Origin: Roseiconus lacunae | GTDB taxonomy: Bacteria > Planctomycetota > Planctomycetia > Pirellulales > Pirellulaceae | DNA length: 64,000 nucleotides | Direction: 5' to 3' | Assembly: GCF_008312935.1 (NCBI RefSeq) | Contig: NZ_VSZO01000006.1 | Span: forward strand, 38,655 to 102,654 | Part shown: positions 29,762 through 39,071 of the stretch, in pieces | Layout of the letters: the number at the start of each line of letters is the position of its first letter | Position numbering within the stretch: position 1 is the first letter of the stretch | Notes under the pieces: model-generated | The model's database searches: none | The model's input: only the letters and a program-made list of their open reading frames with translations | Told to the model about the DNA's origin: nothing | Made by a program: the position numbers and the translations under genes

Positions 29762-30118
29762 CGCGTTTGACCTTTCCCCCCTGAGCTGATTCCGTGCGTT
29801 GATCCGCCGTTGGTGTGGGGCCGAAGGAGCTCGCTCTCATCCATGCCGCTACGGGGCGGAAACCGTGTCGTCGGTCCCTTTTTCGCCAATCGGCGTGACA
29901 CCTTTGGTCAAATCGTATCCGCTTTTGCCATCAAACGTGACCCGACAGCGAGCAACGAATCAATTTTCGGGGGGCAATCAGATTTTCGTCGAACGATTTT
30001 GGGTTGCCCGACCGTATAATTCCGCGGGCCAGACGATGTTACGGCTACCGACGTCACGACGGGATGTCGCCTTCGCCGTAGGATTGCCTCTCACTGCCGG
30101 AACTCCTATTACTTGACT

Positions 30119-30174
30119 GGGATTAGCGCGAATCGCCTAGCCCACCGACAAGCCGCGATCGCCAGGGTTAACGC
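30119..30174. repeat. dispersed intergenic repeat, diverged copy 2
   Basis: The segment starts GGATTAGC and ends CCAGGGTTAACGCC, the same two ends as the copy at 15445-15499. Its total length is within 1 bp of that copy, but the middle has diverged strongly. Coincidence of both ends at matching distance is unlikely, though the match is short. Confidence 0.4.
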
Positions 30175-30333
30175 CAGCCACTGATTACCCACCGCCCGAT
30201 AATTTTGTTTTCGCGAAACACGTGAAACAGTTGGTCCCGCCATCCAGGGAGAGCTGAGCCCGCTGGCAATGGCCGTCGCAAGACAGTCGCCTGCCGCTTT
30301 CGCCCTCGTTACCTTCCAAGCAACGCACCAGTC

Positions 30334-30452
30334 ACTGTGCTCTAACAAGCACTGTGCTCTAACAAGCACTGTGCTCTAACAAGCACTGTGCTCTAACAAG
30401 CACTGTGCTCTAACAAGCACTGTGCTCTAACAAACACCGTGCTCTAACAAAC
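30334..30452. repeat. tandem array of a 17-bp unit, seven copies
   Basis: Seven uninterrupted copies of ACTGTGCTCTAACAAGC occupy 119 bp. The first five are identical (30334-30418). The sixth (30419-30435) ends AAC instead of AGC, and the seventh (30436-30452) carries a further T-to-C change. Each unit contains the near-palindrome GCACTGTGC across the junction. The unit length is not a multiple of three and there are no spacers, so this is neither coding repeat nor CRISPR. The array ends 26 bp before the start of the M50-like gene. Confidence 0.95.
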
Positions 30453-30478
30453 TTAGGCGAATTACACACCGCGTTACG

Positions 30479-31687
30479 ATGCAAGCGTTCGACCTCGATT
30501 CGCACAGTCCCCAGGGGCCCTCGGAATACCCACCGGTTGATCATTGGTCGATCCCGGTTGGTAGGCTCGCCGGTGTGCAGCTCTACCTCAGTTACTCGGT
30601 CTTCATAGCCCTCGCCGTGTTGGCAGTGGTGATCGCCACCGTCCAAAATCGCCAAGGCGAGGCAGACCTGCCGGTCATCGCATCGGCTGCGATGGCGTTT
30701 TGGGTAACCGGTTGGTGTGTTCAGTTGATCGTCTACTTGATGTTTCAAAACGGTCCAGCCACCCGTAGCGACGTCTTGACCATCGGGCTGATCGGTGTGG
30801 AAGTCGGGCATCCGTTGTCACGTCCGATCTGTTGGACCGCGGCGACCAATTTGGTGGTGACCTCGATCGCGTTGGGCGGATTGTCGATGTTCGGCGTCGC
30901 TTGTTTGGTCGTGCACCTTCACGGACAGTCACTACCGATCGGGTCCTTCCAATCCTGGCGGCAAGCACTGGCAACGCCGGGATTTGGGCTTGGTTCGATC
31001 AATAACGTCTACCTCTCCGCCGCTTGGTTGTTCTGGTTTCAAGCATTCTGCCAAGCCTACCCGATGCCGCGCAACCTTGGTCGCGGGGCGTTGGTTTCGG
31101 CGATGGTGTTGTTTGCAAGCGAAGCGAACGAGGCCTTCAAATTAAAACTGGTTCGCCGAGTGATCCAGTTGGTTTCGATCGTGACGGTCTTGGTCGCACT
31201 TTCGGTCCTGGTGGTCGAAACTGCCGAGGGCATCCCACGCTGGCTGGTCTTGCTGGCGCTGGCCCTGCTGCTTTGGCAATCTTCCGGACGACGCGACTTG
31301 ATCGCCTGGATCCGTTCGATCGAAATTGCCAAACTCGATCAGTCAACGGTACCCTCGCTAGCCCTCGAAGGGGCGGACTCGGATTCAATGGATTCGCATC
31401 GGAGCATAAGCAAGCTTGCCCACACCAGGCCTCGTCGAAATCAGATGGCCGGACCGCTGTGGCAAATGATCGACACCGTCCAAATGCACCGAAAACGGCG
31501 ACGCGCCAAAGCGGTATGGAAACGGGAACGCAGCGAAGCCGAAGACGCCGCCCGACTCGATGAAATACTCGAAAGAGTCAACGAACAAGGGATCGAAAGC
31601 CTTAGTCCCGATGAACTCGCGTTATTGCAGCGAGTGAGCGAATCACTACGCAAAAACCGCCCTGCCGAAGACTCGACGGGCGGTTAG
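30479..31687 (+). CDS. M50/site-2-protease-like membrane protein lacking catalytic motifs
   Basis: The 402-residue protein begins with the usual M50 entry (IPVGRLAGVQLYLSYSVFIALAVLAVV) and has about six membrane segments up to residue 265. A basic soluble tail follows, ending in a short domain (LDEILERVNEQGIESLSPDE) that is common at the C-terminus of rhomboid and site-2 proteases. Where active members carry HExxH, this one reads GWCVQLIVYL (about 78-87). Where they carry the NPxDG-type motif, it reads YPMPRNLGRGAL (about 196-207). Both zinc-binding sites are therefore missing, which makes it a pseudoprotease if the family call is right. The ATG at 30479 lies 26 bp after a tandem repeat. Confidence 0.6.
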   Translation: MQAFDLDSHSPQGPSEYPPVDHWSIPVGRLAGVQLYLSYSVFIALAVLAVVIATVQNRQGEADLPVIASAAMAFWVTGWCVQLIVYLMFQNGPATRSDVLTIGLIGVEVGHPLSRPICWTAATNLVVTSIALGGLSMFGVACLVVHLHGQSLPIGSFQSWRQALATPGFGLGSINNVYLSAAWLFWFQAFCQAYPMPRNLGRGALVSAMVLFASEANEAFKLKLVRRVIQLVSIVTVLVALSVLVVETAEGIPRWLVLLALALLLWQSSGRRDLIAWIRSIEIAKLDQSTVPSLALEGADSDSMDSHRSISKLAHTRPRRNQMAGPLWQMIDTVQMHRKRRRAKAVWKRERSEAEDAARLDEILERVNEQGIESLSPDELALLQRVSESLRKNRPAEDSTGG

Positions 31688-31745
31688 GCGTTTGCTGTGT
31701 TACACGACACGGCGTACTGACCTACGCTGTGGCGGGGTTTCAGAG

Positions 31746-33008
31746 CTACCGCTTGGCTCGGTACGGCACCAGTTTTCCGCCACCACCCAGTGGGGCCAAC
31801 CCACCGATCGGTTCCTCATGATTGACCGGTTGCAAAAGCGCGGGGCCGCTTACCGGACGCAGACCGCTTCCCACCGGCTGCGATGGTCGTGAGCGCCGGT
31901 ACGATGACGCTCGCACACCGGTAGGCCGAATCGGTTGGTAAGGTTGGCGCAGTGAGTTGGCATCTTCCTTGAAGGGGTCGTCAAGCTGGTCCAGTTCCTC
32001 GTCCAAAATGTCGAACGGCGATTTCTGGGCCGGGGGAGTGTTTCGCGGTGTCGGCTGCGGCATCGGAGACTCCGTATCATCGAAGATGTTATCGAGGTCA
32101 TCGCTCGGTTGTGGCATCGGCTGAACGTCATCCTGGAAAGGCGACGCCGGTGCCGCGTCGCGAGGCATCGGTTCGCTTGGAAACGCTTCCGACGGCATGA
32201 CGTCCGACGGCGTGGGCTGAGCTGGCATAGGCAAAGCGGGCGAGGTTTCACGTGCCGGTGGCAATTGACGCTCAGGAGTCGTTGGGTTTGCCGGACTCTT
32301 TGGATCGGGTAACAACTCCGATTTCGGCGGGACCGGTGCCGTCGGCGGTTGCGACGGGTGTCCGAGACCACTTGGGTCGAGTTCAATCGATTCGGCGGCA
32401 GGGACCGACGGCAAAGAAGGCGTGGTAGCATCCCTTGGCTGCGTCGGTTGATGTCGCGAACGTGGCATCAGGGGCTCGATCGAGCCCGGAACGGCGGGGA
32501 TCGCGTTCATCGCGTCGGAAGGCAACGTATGTAGGTGCGATCCGGTTCCGCAACTGCCGCACGAACACGCTCGCTTAGATTTACAACGATCCAAACCCAG
32601 TGTCTTCTCGATTCCGCCGGCAACCGCATCGAGGGCTCCGTAGAGCGGATTGTGTGGTTTCCGGCGTTGTCCCTGCCCGATCGCGTCACAGCCGGCGTCG
32701 TCACACTGGGATGCCGCAGCAAACCATTCGGGTGCGCCGTCACACGAATCGCAAACGTCAACGCCACAACCGGGGCCATGGATGTCGCATGGGGTTCCCG
32801 CCACGACTGGCAATGCCCCCAAGCTGATCGGCAACAAACCGCCGAGCATTCCAAGCGTAAATTTCAAACGCTGATGCCACCGAGGTGCCTGACCAACGAA
32901 GCCCGACACACCGGCCGGAATGGTGTTCGGGGGTAAACAGTTGGCTGTCGCGGCGTCGAAATTCGACGCGTTGGAAAGGCAAAGCGAACGGTTGTCTGGC
33001 TGGTACAT
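31746..33008 (-). CDS. exported Pro-rich, Cys-containing protein of unknown function
   Basis: The 420-residue protein has a hydrophobic segment at about residues 48-70 (LKFTLGMLGGLLPISLGALPVVAG) after a polar leader, so export or anchoring is likely. Residues 70-155 hold clustered cysteines (CDIHGPGCGVDVCDSCDG, then CSCGSCG). The remaining 260 residues are low-complexity Pro/Ser/Gln with acidic clusters (DDLDNIFDDTES, DELDQLDDPFKED). Codon use looks like the neighbours, which supports real coding. Similar Pro-rich exported proteins are common in planctomycetes and may belong to the cell surface, but I recognise no family. It converges with the M50-like gene. Confidence 0.6.
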   Translation of the reverse strand: MYQPDNRSLCLSNASNFDAATANCLPPNTIPAGVSGFVGQAPRWHQRLKFTLGMLGGLLPISLGALPVVAGTPCDIHGPGCGVDVCDSCDGAPEWFAAASQCDDAGCDAIGQGQRRKPHNPLYGALDAVAGGIEKTLGLDRCKSKRACSCGSCGTGSHLHTLPSDAMNAIPAVPGSIEPLMPRSRHQPTQPRDATTPSLPSVPAAESIELDPSGLGHPSQPPTAPVPPKSELLPDPKSPANPTTPERQLPPARETSPALPMPAQPTPSDVMPSEAFPSEPMPRDAAPASPFQDDVQPMPQPSDDLDNIFDDTESPMPQPTPRNTPPAQKSPFDILDEELDQLDDPFKEDANSLRQPYQPIRPTGVRASSYRRSRPSQPVGSGLRPVSGPALLQPVNHEEPIGGLAPLGGGGKLVPYRAKR

Positions 33009-33475
33009 TCGATAACCTCGATAGAAATAACGTTTCCGCGAAGGCTTATCGACCTGCGAGAGTCGGACTCAACAAAAGAAACGGCACTTCCGGCACACAG
33101 GCTGCAGATTGCCCGGTTTAACATTCTTTCACCGGTCTGTCTTCGACCGGTCTGTGCCGCAGTTGATCGGCCCGCCATTTGCAGCAATCGTCGGAACCTG
33201 ATGTCGGGCACTGTTATTGCAAAGCCGATTGATTCGACGTTCGCGAGCCTTCGAAGTCCACGAGTTCACCCGCAACCGCCGACGTGCTACCCCTTGTCGC
33301 TGCGGCGGCCAAGAGCATCGAACCAGCAACCGCGACGGTCACCCAGACACGCTGAGAATCCAGAGTCGATAAACTGTTGGCTACATGAGGTCCCCTTGTC
33401 GCGTGCACAGGCATTGCAATCATTGCTCAATCCACAAGCACTGACCCTCCAGTTACAACCAGAGAGACAAACGCT
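33009..33475. other. intergenic region upstream of aconitase
   Basis: This 467-bp divergent gap holds the promoters for the Pro-rich protein gene and for acnA. A 10-bp direct repeat ACCGGTCTGT occurs at 33131-33140 and 33146-33155, spaced 15 bp start to start, and could be an operator. No gene is supported. Confidence 0.4.
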
Positions 33476-36184
33476 GTGAAATCTGATCCGTTTGACGTTC
33501 GCGACCAATTTGCAACCGGCAATGGCACCGCAACGATGTACCGCCTGAGTAAATTGCAAGACGCAGGCCTGGGCGAAATCGACCGAATGCCCTACTCAAT
33601 TCGAGTTTTACTTGAATCAGTGCTACGCAACTGCGATGGTTTTTCGGTCAGCGAACAAGATGTCAAGAATCTAGCGGGCTGGAACGCGGCGGCTCCCGAA
33701 AAGCAAGAGTTGCCGTTTAAACCGTATCGCGTCGTGCTACAAGACTTCACAGGTGTTCCGGCGGTTGTCGACTTGGCGGCGATGCGATCGGCGATGGAGC
33801 GTATTGGGGGCGACCCAAATAAGATCAACCCGTTGATCCCGGTCGATTTGGTGATCGACCACAGTGTGCAAGTCGACTTCTTTGGAAGCGACAACGCACT
33901 GTCACGAAATGTCGAGATCGAGTTTGAGAGAAACCGTGAACGGTACGAGTTTTTGAAGTGGGGACAGCAAGCGTTTGCTAATTTCGGCGTTGTCCCACCA
34001 AACGTCGGCATTGTCCATCAAGTCAATCTCGAGTACCTCGCACGTGTCGTCGCATTGGTCGATACAGATGATGGTCCGGTTGCGGTCCCGGACACTTTGG
34101 TTGGCACCGATAGCCACACGACTATGATCAACGGGCTAGGTGTCTTGGGCTGGGGCGTCGGAGGCATCGAAGCGGAAGCCAACATGTTAGGGCAACCGCT
34201 TTATATGCTGATGCCCGAAGTGATTGGTTTCGAATTGACCGGTGAATTGCCTTCCGGTGCGACCGCGACCGACATGGTGTTGCGTGTCGTCGAGATTCTC
34301 CGAAACGAAGGCGTCGTCGGAAAGTTTGTCGAATTCTTCGGTGACGGGATGAATGCGATGAGTGTTGCCGACCGTGCAACGATCGCCAACATGGCCCCCG
34401 AATACGGCGCAACGATGGGGTTCTTTCCCGTCGACAATCTGACGCTGGAATATCTCCGCCAAACCGGTCGAACGAAATCGTCGATCGAACTCGTCGAGCG
34501 TTATTGCAAAGAGCAGGGACTGTTCCGAACCGATGGCGAACCAGCCTGTAAGTACACCAAAACCCTGTCGCTTGATCTTTCGACCGTCGAACCAAGCTTA
34601 GCTGGTCCGAAACGGCCACAAGATCGAATTGCTCTGACAGACATGAAAGCTTCGTTTAACGAATCGTTGACCGCACCGGTTGGTAAGACCGGCTTTGGTC
34701 TGAAACCGTCGGCTTTGGAACGCAAAGGCACCGTCAAAAACAACGGGCAGTCGACCGAGATAACCCATGGCGCGGTTGTCATCGCTGCGATCACCTCCTG
34801 CACGAATACCAGCAACCCCTCGGTTATGGTCGGTGCCGGATTGTTGGCGAAGAAAGCCGCCGAGCGCGGATTGAAGGTCGCGTCTCACGTCAAAACCAGT
34901 TTGGCGCCGGGATCCCGTGTCGTCACCGATTACCTCAACAAAGCTGGCTTAACCGACGCTCTTGATCAACTTGGCTTCAACACAGTCGGTTATGGCTGCA
35001 CGACATGCATCGGTAACAGCGGACCGCTTCCCGATCCGGTTGCCGCTGCGATCAAGCAAGGTGACTTGGTGGCATCCGCCGTCTTAAGCGGCAACCGGAA
35101 CTTCGAAGGTCGTGTGAACCCGTTGACGAAGGCGAACTATCTTGCCAGCCCACCCCTGGTTGTCGCTTATGCCCTCGCGGGAACGACCGACATTGATTTG
35201 GACAGCGAACCGCTAGGAAAAGGCGACGATGGGAACGACGTTTATCTGCGAGACGTGTGGCCCACCGCAGACGAAATCCGCGATACGATCAAAAGTTCGA
35301 TGGACCCGAAGATGTTCACCAAAGAATACAGTGCGGCGGTGAAAGGGAACGAATTGTGGAATCGAATCGATGCGGCCGAGGGTGCGTTGTATCCGTGGAG
35401 TGAAGACAGCACGTACATCCATCACCCACCGTTCCTTGACCACATCAAAAAAGACGCCGATTTCGAGATCTCACCGATCGAAGGTGCACGTTGCTTGGTG
35501 TTGCTGGGGGACTCGGTAACAACGGATCACATCTCTCCGGCGGGTGCGATCGCGAGCGACGGGCCGGCAGGTAAGTACCTCCAAGAATCCGGAGTGCCGA
35601 TCGTCGAATTCAACAGCTTTGGTTCGCGACGCGGAAACGATCGGGTGATGGTGCGTGGTACCTTCGCCAACATTCGAATCAGAAACCAGCTCGCCCAAGG
35701 CACCGAAGGTGGCTACACCCGTTATCTGCCGACCGATGAAGTCACCAGCATCTACGAAGCTTCGATGCGGTATCAATCCAACGGGACCCCCTTGGTCGTT
35801 CTGGCCGGGAGCGAATATGGTACCGGCAGCAGCCGCGACTGGGCGGCGAAAGGGACGATGCTGCTGGGCGTACACGCGGTGATTGCGGCAAGCTACGAGC
35901 GAATCCACCGCAGTAATTTGGTGGGAATGGGCGTTCTACCGTTGGAGTTCGCCGATGGCCAAACGTGGCAAAAGTTGGGCCTGACGGGGGAAGAAACCTT
36001 CGATATCCTGGGTCTTTCCGACGATTTGGAGCCCCGGAGCAAGATCACCGTGAAGGCAACTTCAGCCGACGGCTCAATGACCGAATTTGACTGTATCGTC
36101 CGAATCGACACGCCGGTCGAATTGCAATACTATCGGAATGGTGGCATCCTACCGACCGTTCTACGAAAACTTGCCGACATCTAA
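33476..36184 (+). CDS. acnA: aconitate hydratase A
   Basis: The 902-residue protein has the full length of AcnA/IRP-type aconitase. It begins with GTG ([15 protein letters not shown]). Recognisable blocks are [51 protein letters not shown], the first cluster cysteine in [11 protein letters not shown], the other two in [12 protein letters not shown], and the C-terminal swivel domain with [10 protein letters not shown] and [16 protein letters not shown]. It isomerises citrate to isocitrate in the TCA cycle, using a [4Fe-4S] cluster bound by those three cysteines. It appears to be a single-gene unit, followed 128 bp later by a small TPR gene. Confidence 0.97.
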   Translation: MKSDPFDVRDQFATGNGTATMYRLSKLQDAGLGEIDRMPYSIRVLLESVLRNCDGFSVSEQDVKNLAGWNAAAPEKQELPFKPYRVVLQDFTGVPAVVDLAAMRSAMERIGGDPNKINPLIPVDLVIDHSVQVDFFGSDNALSRNVEIEFERNRERYEFLKWGQQAFANFGVVPPNVGIVHQVNLEYLARVVALVDTDDGPVAVPDTLVGTDSHTTMINGLGVLGWGVGGIEAEANMLGQPLYMLMPEVIGFELTGELPSGATATDMVLRVVEILRNEGVVGKFVEFFGDGMNAMSVADRATIANMAPEYGATMGFFPVDNLTLEYLRQTGRTKSSIELVERYCKEQGLFRTDGEPACKYTKTLSLDLSTVEPSLAGPKRPQDRIALTDMKASFNESLTAPVGKTGFGLKPSALERKGTVKNNGQSTEITHGAVVIAAITSCTNTSNPSVMVGAGLLAKKAAERGLKVASHVKTSLAPGSRVVTDYLNKAGLTDALDQLGFNTVGYGCTTCIGNSGPLPDPVAAAIKQGDLVASAVLSGNRNFEGRVNPLTKANYLASPPLVVAYALAGTTDIDLDSEPLGKGDDGNDVYLRDVWPTADEIRDTIKSSMDPKMFTKEYSAAVKGNELWNRIDAAEGALYPWSEDSTYIHHPPFLDHIKKDADFEISPIEGARCLVLLGDSVTTDHISPAGAIASDGPAGKYLQESGVPIVEFNSFGSRRGNDRVMVRGTFANIRIRNQLAQGTEGGYTRYLPTDEVTSIYEASMRYQSNGTPLVVLAGSEYGTGSSRDWAAKGTMLLGVHAVIAASYERIHRSNLVGMGVLPLEFADGQTWQKLGLTGEETFDILGLSDDLEPRSKITVKATSADGSMTEFDCIVRIDTPVELQYYRNGGILPTVLRKLADI

Positions 36185-36312
36185 ACCGGTGCTGCTTTCA
36201 ATCCAGCCGGTTGTGTCAAACATTTTCGTACTCCCTTCCATGTAATCATGACCGCACGGACGTTGCGGTCTCGATTGCTTCCTACCGAATTGACTAAAGA
36301 AGACTTAATTCA

Positions 36313-36651
36313 ATGAGTGAGATTCACGCCCGTTACAACGAAGTCGAAAAGCTGATTGACGACGAAAAGTACGAAGAAGCGATCGTAGGCTTGAAAGAAA
36401 TCGTTGAACAGGACGACACCTTTGTCCTCGGGCACTTGGCCCTTTCAAAGGTTTACACGAAAACTGGCCAACACGATCTAGCGATTGAACACGGCCAACG
36501 GGCCTGTGAACTTGAACCGGACGATCCCTTTAGCTTCACCGCGATGAGCGTGACGTACCAACGAGCTTGGGCTGGGACCCAAGATCAACAGTACATCGTC
36601 AAAGCGGAAGATGCGAAAGCCAAAGCTCAGATATTGCGTTCGCAAGCCTAA
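36313..36651 (+). CDS. small TPR protein
   Basis: The 112-residue protein consists of tetratricopeptide-like helical pairs: NEVEKLIDDEKYEEAIVGLKEIVEQDDTF, LGHLALSKVYTKTGQHDLAIEHGQRACELEPDD, and a final helix pair ending in KAEDAKAKAQILRSQA. It has no signal peptide or membrane segment, so it should be cytoplasmic, probably a protein-binding adaptor. It starts with ATG 128 bp after acnA on the same strand; cotranscription is possible. Its role is not known from sequence. Confidence 0.8.
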   Translation: MSEIHARYNEVEKLIDDEKYEEAIVGLKEIVEQDDTFVLGHLALSKVYTKTGQHDLAIEHGQRACELEPDDPFSFTAMSVTYQRAWAGTQDQQYIVKAEDAKAKAQILRSQA

Positions 36652-36703
36652 CGGCTCGCCAACTCGGAAATTTGCCTCAGCGCTGCACCAATATTTGATC
36701 GTT

Positions 36704-36782
36704 GGATCAGCCGCTTGGCGTTAGCCACGGTTCAGTCGCAAGGATCGGGTCAAACCCCTGTTGGCTGAACCCCTGTTGGCTG
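36704..36782. repeat. dispersed intergenic repeat, copy 3, with 15-bp tandem duplication
   Basis: Positions 36704-36733 match 15445-15474 at 26 of 30 bases (shared cores GGAT, AGCCGC, TGGCGTT, GCCAC and GTTC). Shortly after, AACCCCTGTTGGCTG is duplicated head to tail at 36753-36767 and 36768-36782. It lies between the TPR gene and the convergent UbiB-like gene. Confidence 0.65.
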
Positions 36783-36877
36783 ATCGATTACAGTCGAAAT
36801 GATGTTTGTCACGATACGGTCTACTGTAACCACATGGCCTTTCAGGCATGTGCGTCGACCACGCTTGATCCGATCTG

Positions 36878-38728
36878 TCAGTCTTCGTTGTCACGGGTTA
36901 GGTGGCCGCTTTGGGCGATTGCCAAGAGCAACCATAGCATCACTGCGAAACTGCCGATGATGCCGAGCAAACCGAACAAACTCATCGGTTCAAGCTGGAC
37001 GAAATACAGGTTGATGGTCAACATCGGCGGAACCCGTTGCGACATCATCAGGGAAGATCCGACGAAGACACTGCTGGCCATCACGCCCAGCACAAGCCGA
37101 TTCACCGAGGGCCCCATCTTTTGATGCTCCAGGGTCAGCCGGGCTTCACCGCGACGAAACATCTGCATCATCGAGATCACTTCGTCCGGCGCAGATTCTA
37201 AAAAATTCTCTGCTTCCAAGTAGATTCGTCGAGCCTGACGCAGACGTCGTTGCGGGCTGAGTCGTCGCAGCATCGTCTTCTGAGCGAGCGACTGGACGAC
37301 CTTCATCGAATCAAACCGAACCCCCAATTCGCTAAGCGTCCCCTCTAACGAAATCAACATTTTCAGCAGCAGTGCAGACTGATTGGGTAGCTTAATTGAA
37401 TGCCGGTGCAAGATTTCCGTCAGTGCGTTGAGGGCACCGGTCAAGTCAAATTGCTCCATCGATTGACTGCCATAGGTCCCAATAAAGTCAGCCACGTCGA
37501 TCGCAAGTGCTGACTCGTCCAGTGTCGCGGGAGTCTCACCGACGCGGCGGATCAGCCGAATCAATCGATTTTGGTCCCCGCCCGAAATGGCCAGCAACAT
37601 GTCTTCGATATTCTCACGAAGAGAATCATCCAGCCGCCCGGTCATCCCAAAATCGAGAATCCCTAAGCGACCATCTTTCAAACAAAACAGGTTGCCGGTA
37701 TGGGGATCGGCATGAAACAGGCCTTCTTCAAAGATCATCGCCAGGTAAACGTCCGCGATCGTCTGACCAAACTCTTCACACCGATCTGCATCAAGGCGGA
37801 TTCTCAAATGGTCGATCAGATCCGCGTCGGTCATAAAATCGCTAGGCGGCTCGGGAGCGTCATTCGATCGCGCCGCCCGCTTCGACTGATCTGATGCGGT
37901 GTTTTCGCGGGTTGCTTTGCCGTTGCCAGTGTAAACGTCGCTGCGTTGTTGTTCCTGCAAGAGGTCCGCGAGCGAACGTCCGATCAACTCATCCATCACC
38001 AAAACCCGTCGCGTACAGAGCGACGGAAAGGGACGCGGTATAACCACCGCGGCATTGTGCCGCTTCATCCAATCGCAAAAGTGTTCCAGGGTTTGTCGTT
38101 CACGGCTGAAATCCAGCTCGCGCAAAATCATTGGAGCCAACTGCCGGACAACGTCACTCGGTCGCCAGGCGGCAAGTGTCTCGACGCGTTCAGCGAGGTC
38201 GGCGAGTCCGCCGAGTAATTCAATGTCCTGCCGGACTGTTTTCTCGAGGCCTGCGCGTTGGACTTTGATCACGACGCGACTGCCGTCGACCAAGACTGCG
38301 CGATGTACTTGACCAATTGACGCACATGCCAGGGGGGACGCGTCGATGGACCGGAAATTGGATTGGTAGTCTTCGCCGAGTTCAGATGCGAGTGTCTTTC
38401 GCACCGTCTCGATACTGTCAGGACGGACGTCAACGCGTAGCTTTTTCAGTTCTTCGCTAATCGACAGCCCCACCAAATCGGGCCGTGCGGCCAAAATCTG
38501 CCCCAGTTTGATAAACGTCGGACCTAGATCGGTGAACGCCATTCGGACCCGTTCTTCACGGGTGTAGTGAGCCAGAGGGGTACCGCGATGGTCTTTGTAC
38601 CATTTGCTGAATGGCAGCCGCTGGTGCTGGCTAAGCCAATCTGCGAGCCCATACCGCTGTAACACGGCAAGGATCTCGCGCCAGCGGCGCAAGTTTCGGT
38701 ACAGTTGAGGAATCGCGGTGATTTTCAT
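36878..38728 (-). CDS. ubiB: ABC1/UbiB-family atypical kinase, membrane-anchored
   Basis: The 616-residue protein carries the hallmarks of UbiB/ADCK proteins: the KxGQ motif in PTFIKLGQILAARPDLV, the Ala-rich loop in ACASIGQVHRA, lysine in VVIKVQRAG, HADPHTGNLF (catalytic loop) and ILDFGMTG (metal-binding DFG). Two membrane helices lie at the C-terminus (VNRLVLGVMASSVFVGSSLMM and FGLLGIIGSFAVMLWLLLAIA). An extra polar stretch of about 40 residues (GNGKATRENTASDQSKRAAR and beyond) is inserted near residue 265. UbiB proteins assist quinone biosynthesis at the membrane, probably through ATPase rather than protein-kinase activity. No ubi gene is adjacent. Confidence 0.85.
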   Translation of the reverse strand: MKITAIPQLYRNLRRWREILAVLQRYGLADWLSQHQRLPFSKWYKDHRGTPLAHYTREERVRMAFTDLGPTFIKLGQILAARPDLVGLSISEELKKLRVDVRPDSIETVRKTLASELGEDYQSNFRSIDASPLACASIGQVHRAVLVDGSRVVIKVQRAGLEKTVRQDIELLGGLADLAERVETLAAWRPSDVVRQLAPMILRELDFSRERQTLEHFCDWMKRHNAAVVIPRPFPSLCTRRVLVMDELIGRSLADLLQEQQRSDVYTGNGKATRENTASDQSKRAARSNDAPEPPSDFMTDADLIDHLRIRLDADRCEEFGQTIADVYLAMIFEEGLFHADPHTGNLFCLKDGRLGILDFGMTGRLDDSLRENIEDMLLAISGGDQNRLIRLIRRVGETPATLDESALAIDVADFIGTYGSQSMEQFDLTGALNALTEILHRHSIKLPNQSALLLKMLISLEGTLSELGVRFDSMKVVQSLAQKTMLRRLSPQRRLRQARRIYLEAENFLESAPDEVISMMQMFRRGEARLTLEHQKMGPSVNRLVLGVMASSVFVGSSLMMSQRVPPMLTINLYFVQLEPMSLFGLLGIIGSFAVMLWLLLAIAQSGHLTRDNED

Positions 38729-39071
38729 GCGTTAAGACGGCCCGGGTCAAATGCCGTTAAAGAAGCACTTTGGCAACTCTCAATTGTAAACAGGGCAGAA
38801 ATTCGGTTGATCTTGAGCAGCTGCGAGGATTTTTTCAGGCAAAATACCCGCAAATCTCAATCGATTAAACTAGCTCGCCCGGTTGTACATTCGGCCTCCC
38901 CACCCCAAAAAAGGGGTCAGGACTCAATTCGACTCGGCGATCGCCGGTCCAAGCTGTAAACCGCTTCAGTCCCCGCTTTCATCGCTGTTTTTTGCCAAGA
39001 CAAGTTACGCCTAGATCAATCTCCGTCGACGCACGTTGCCACACCACTAACTTTTAAGCCCCGTCGTTTCC
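38729..39071. other. intergenic region between divergent genes
   Basis: This 343-bp gap separates the divergent ubiB-like and MoxR genes. A small inverted repeat ACCCC-AAAAAA-GGGGT sits near 38907-38922. Beyond that I see no gene or clear signal. Confidence 0.4.

Larger units (their letters stand above)
29762..30478. other. intergenic region with repeats
   Basis: This 717-bp divergent gap lies between the addB-like gene and the M50-like gene. It holds a diverged copy of a dispersed repeat (30119-30174) and a 17-bp tandem array (30334-30452), described separately. Short open frames cross it, but none has recognisable protein features. Promoters for both flanking genes must lie here. Confidence 0.5.

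Noticed and set aside
30109..30369. Minus-strand 86-codon frame as a gene
   Set aside because: It begins inside the 17-bp tandem repeat, crosses a dispersed repeat and has no protein-like features.
30334..30452. Possible CRISPR array
   Set aside because: Units of 17 bp directly abut with no spacers, and no cas genes are present; it is a simple tandem repeat.
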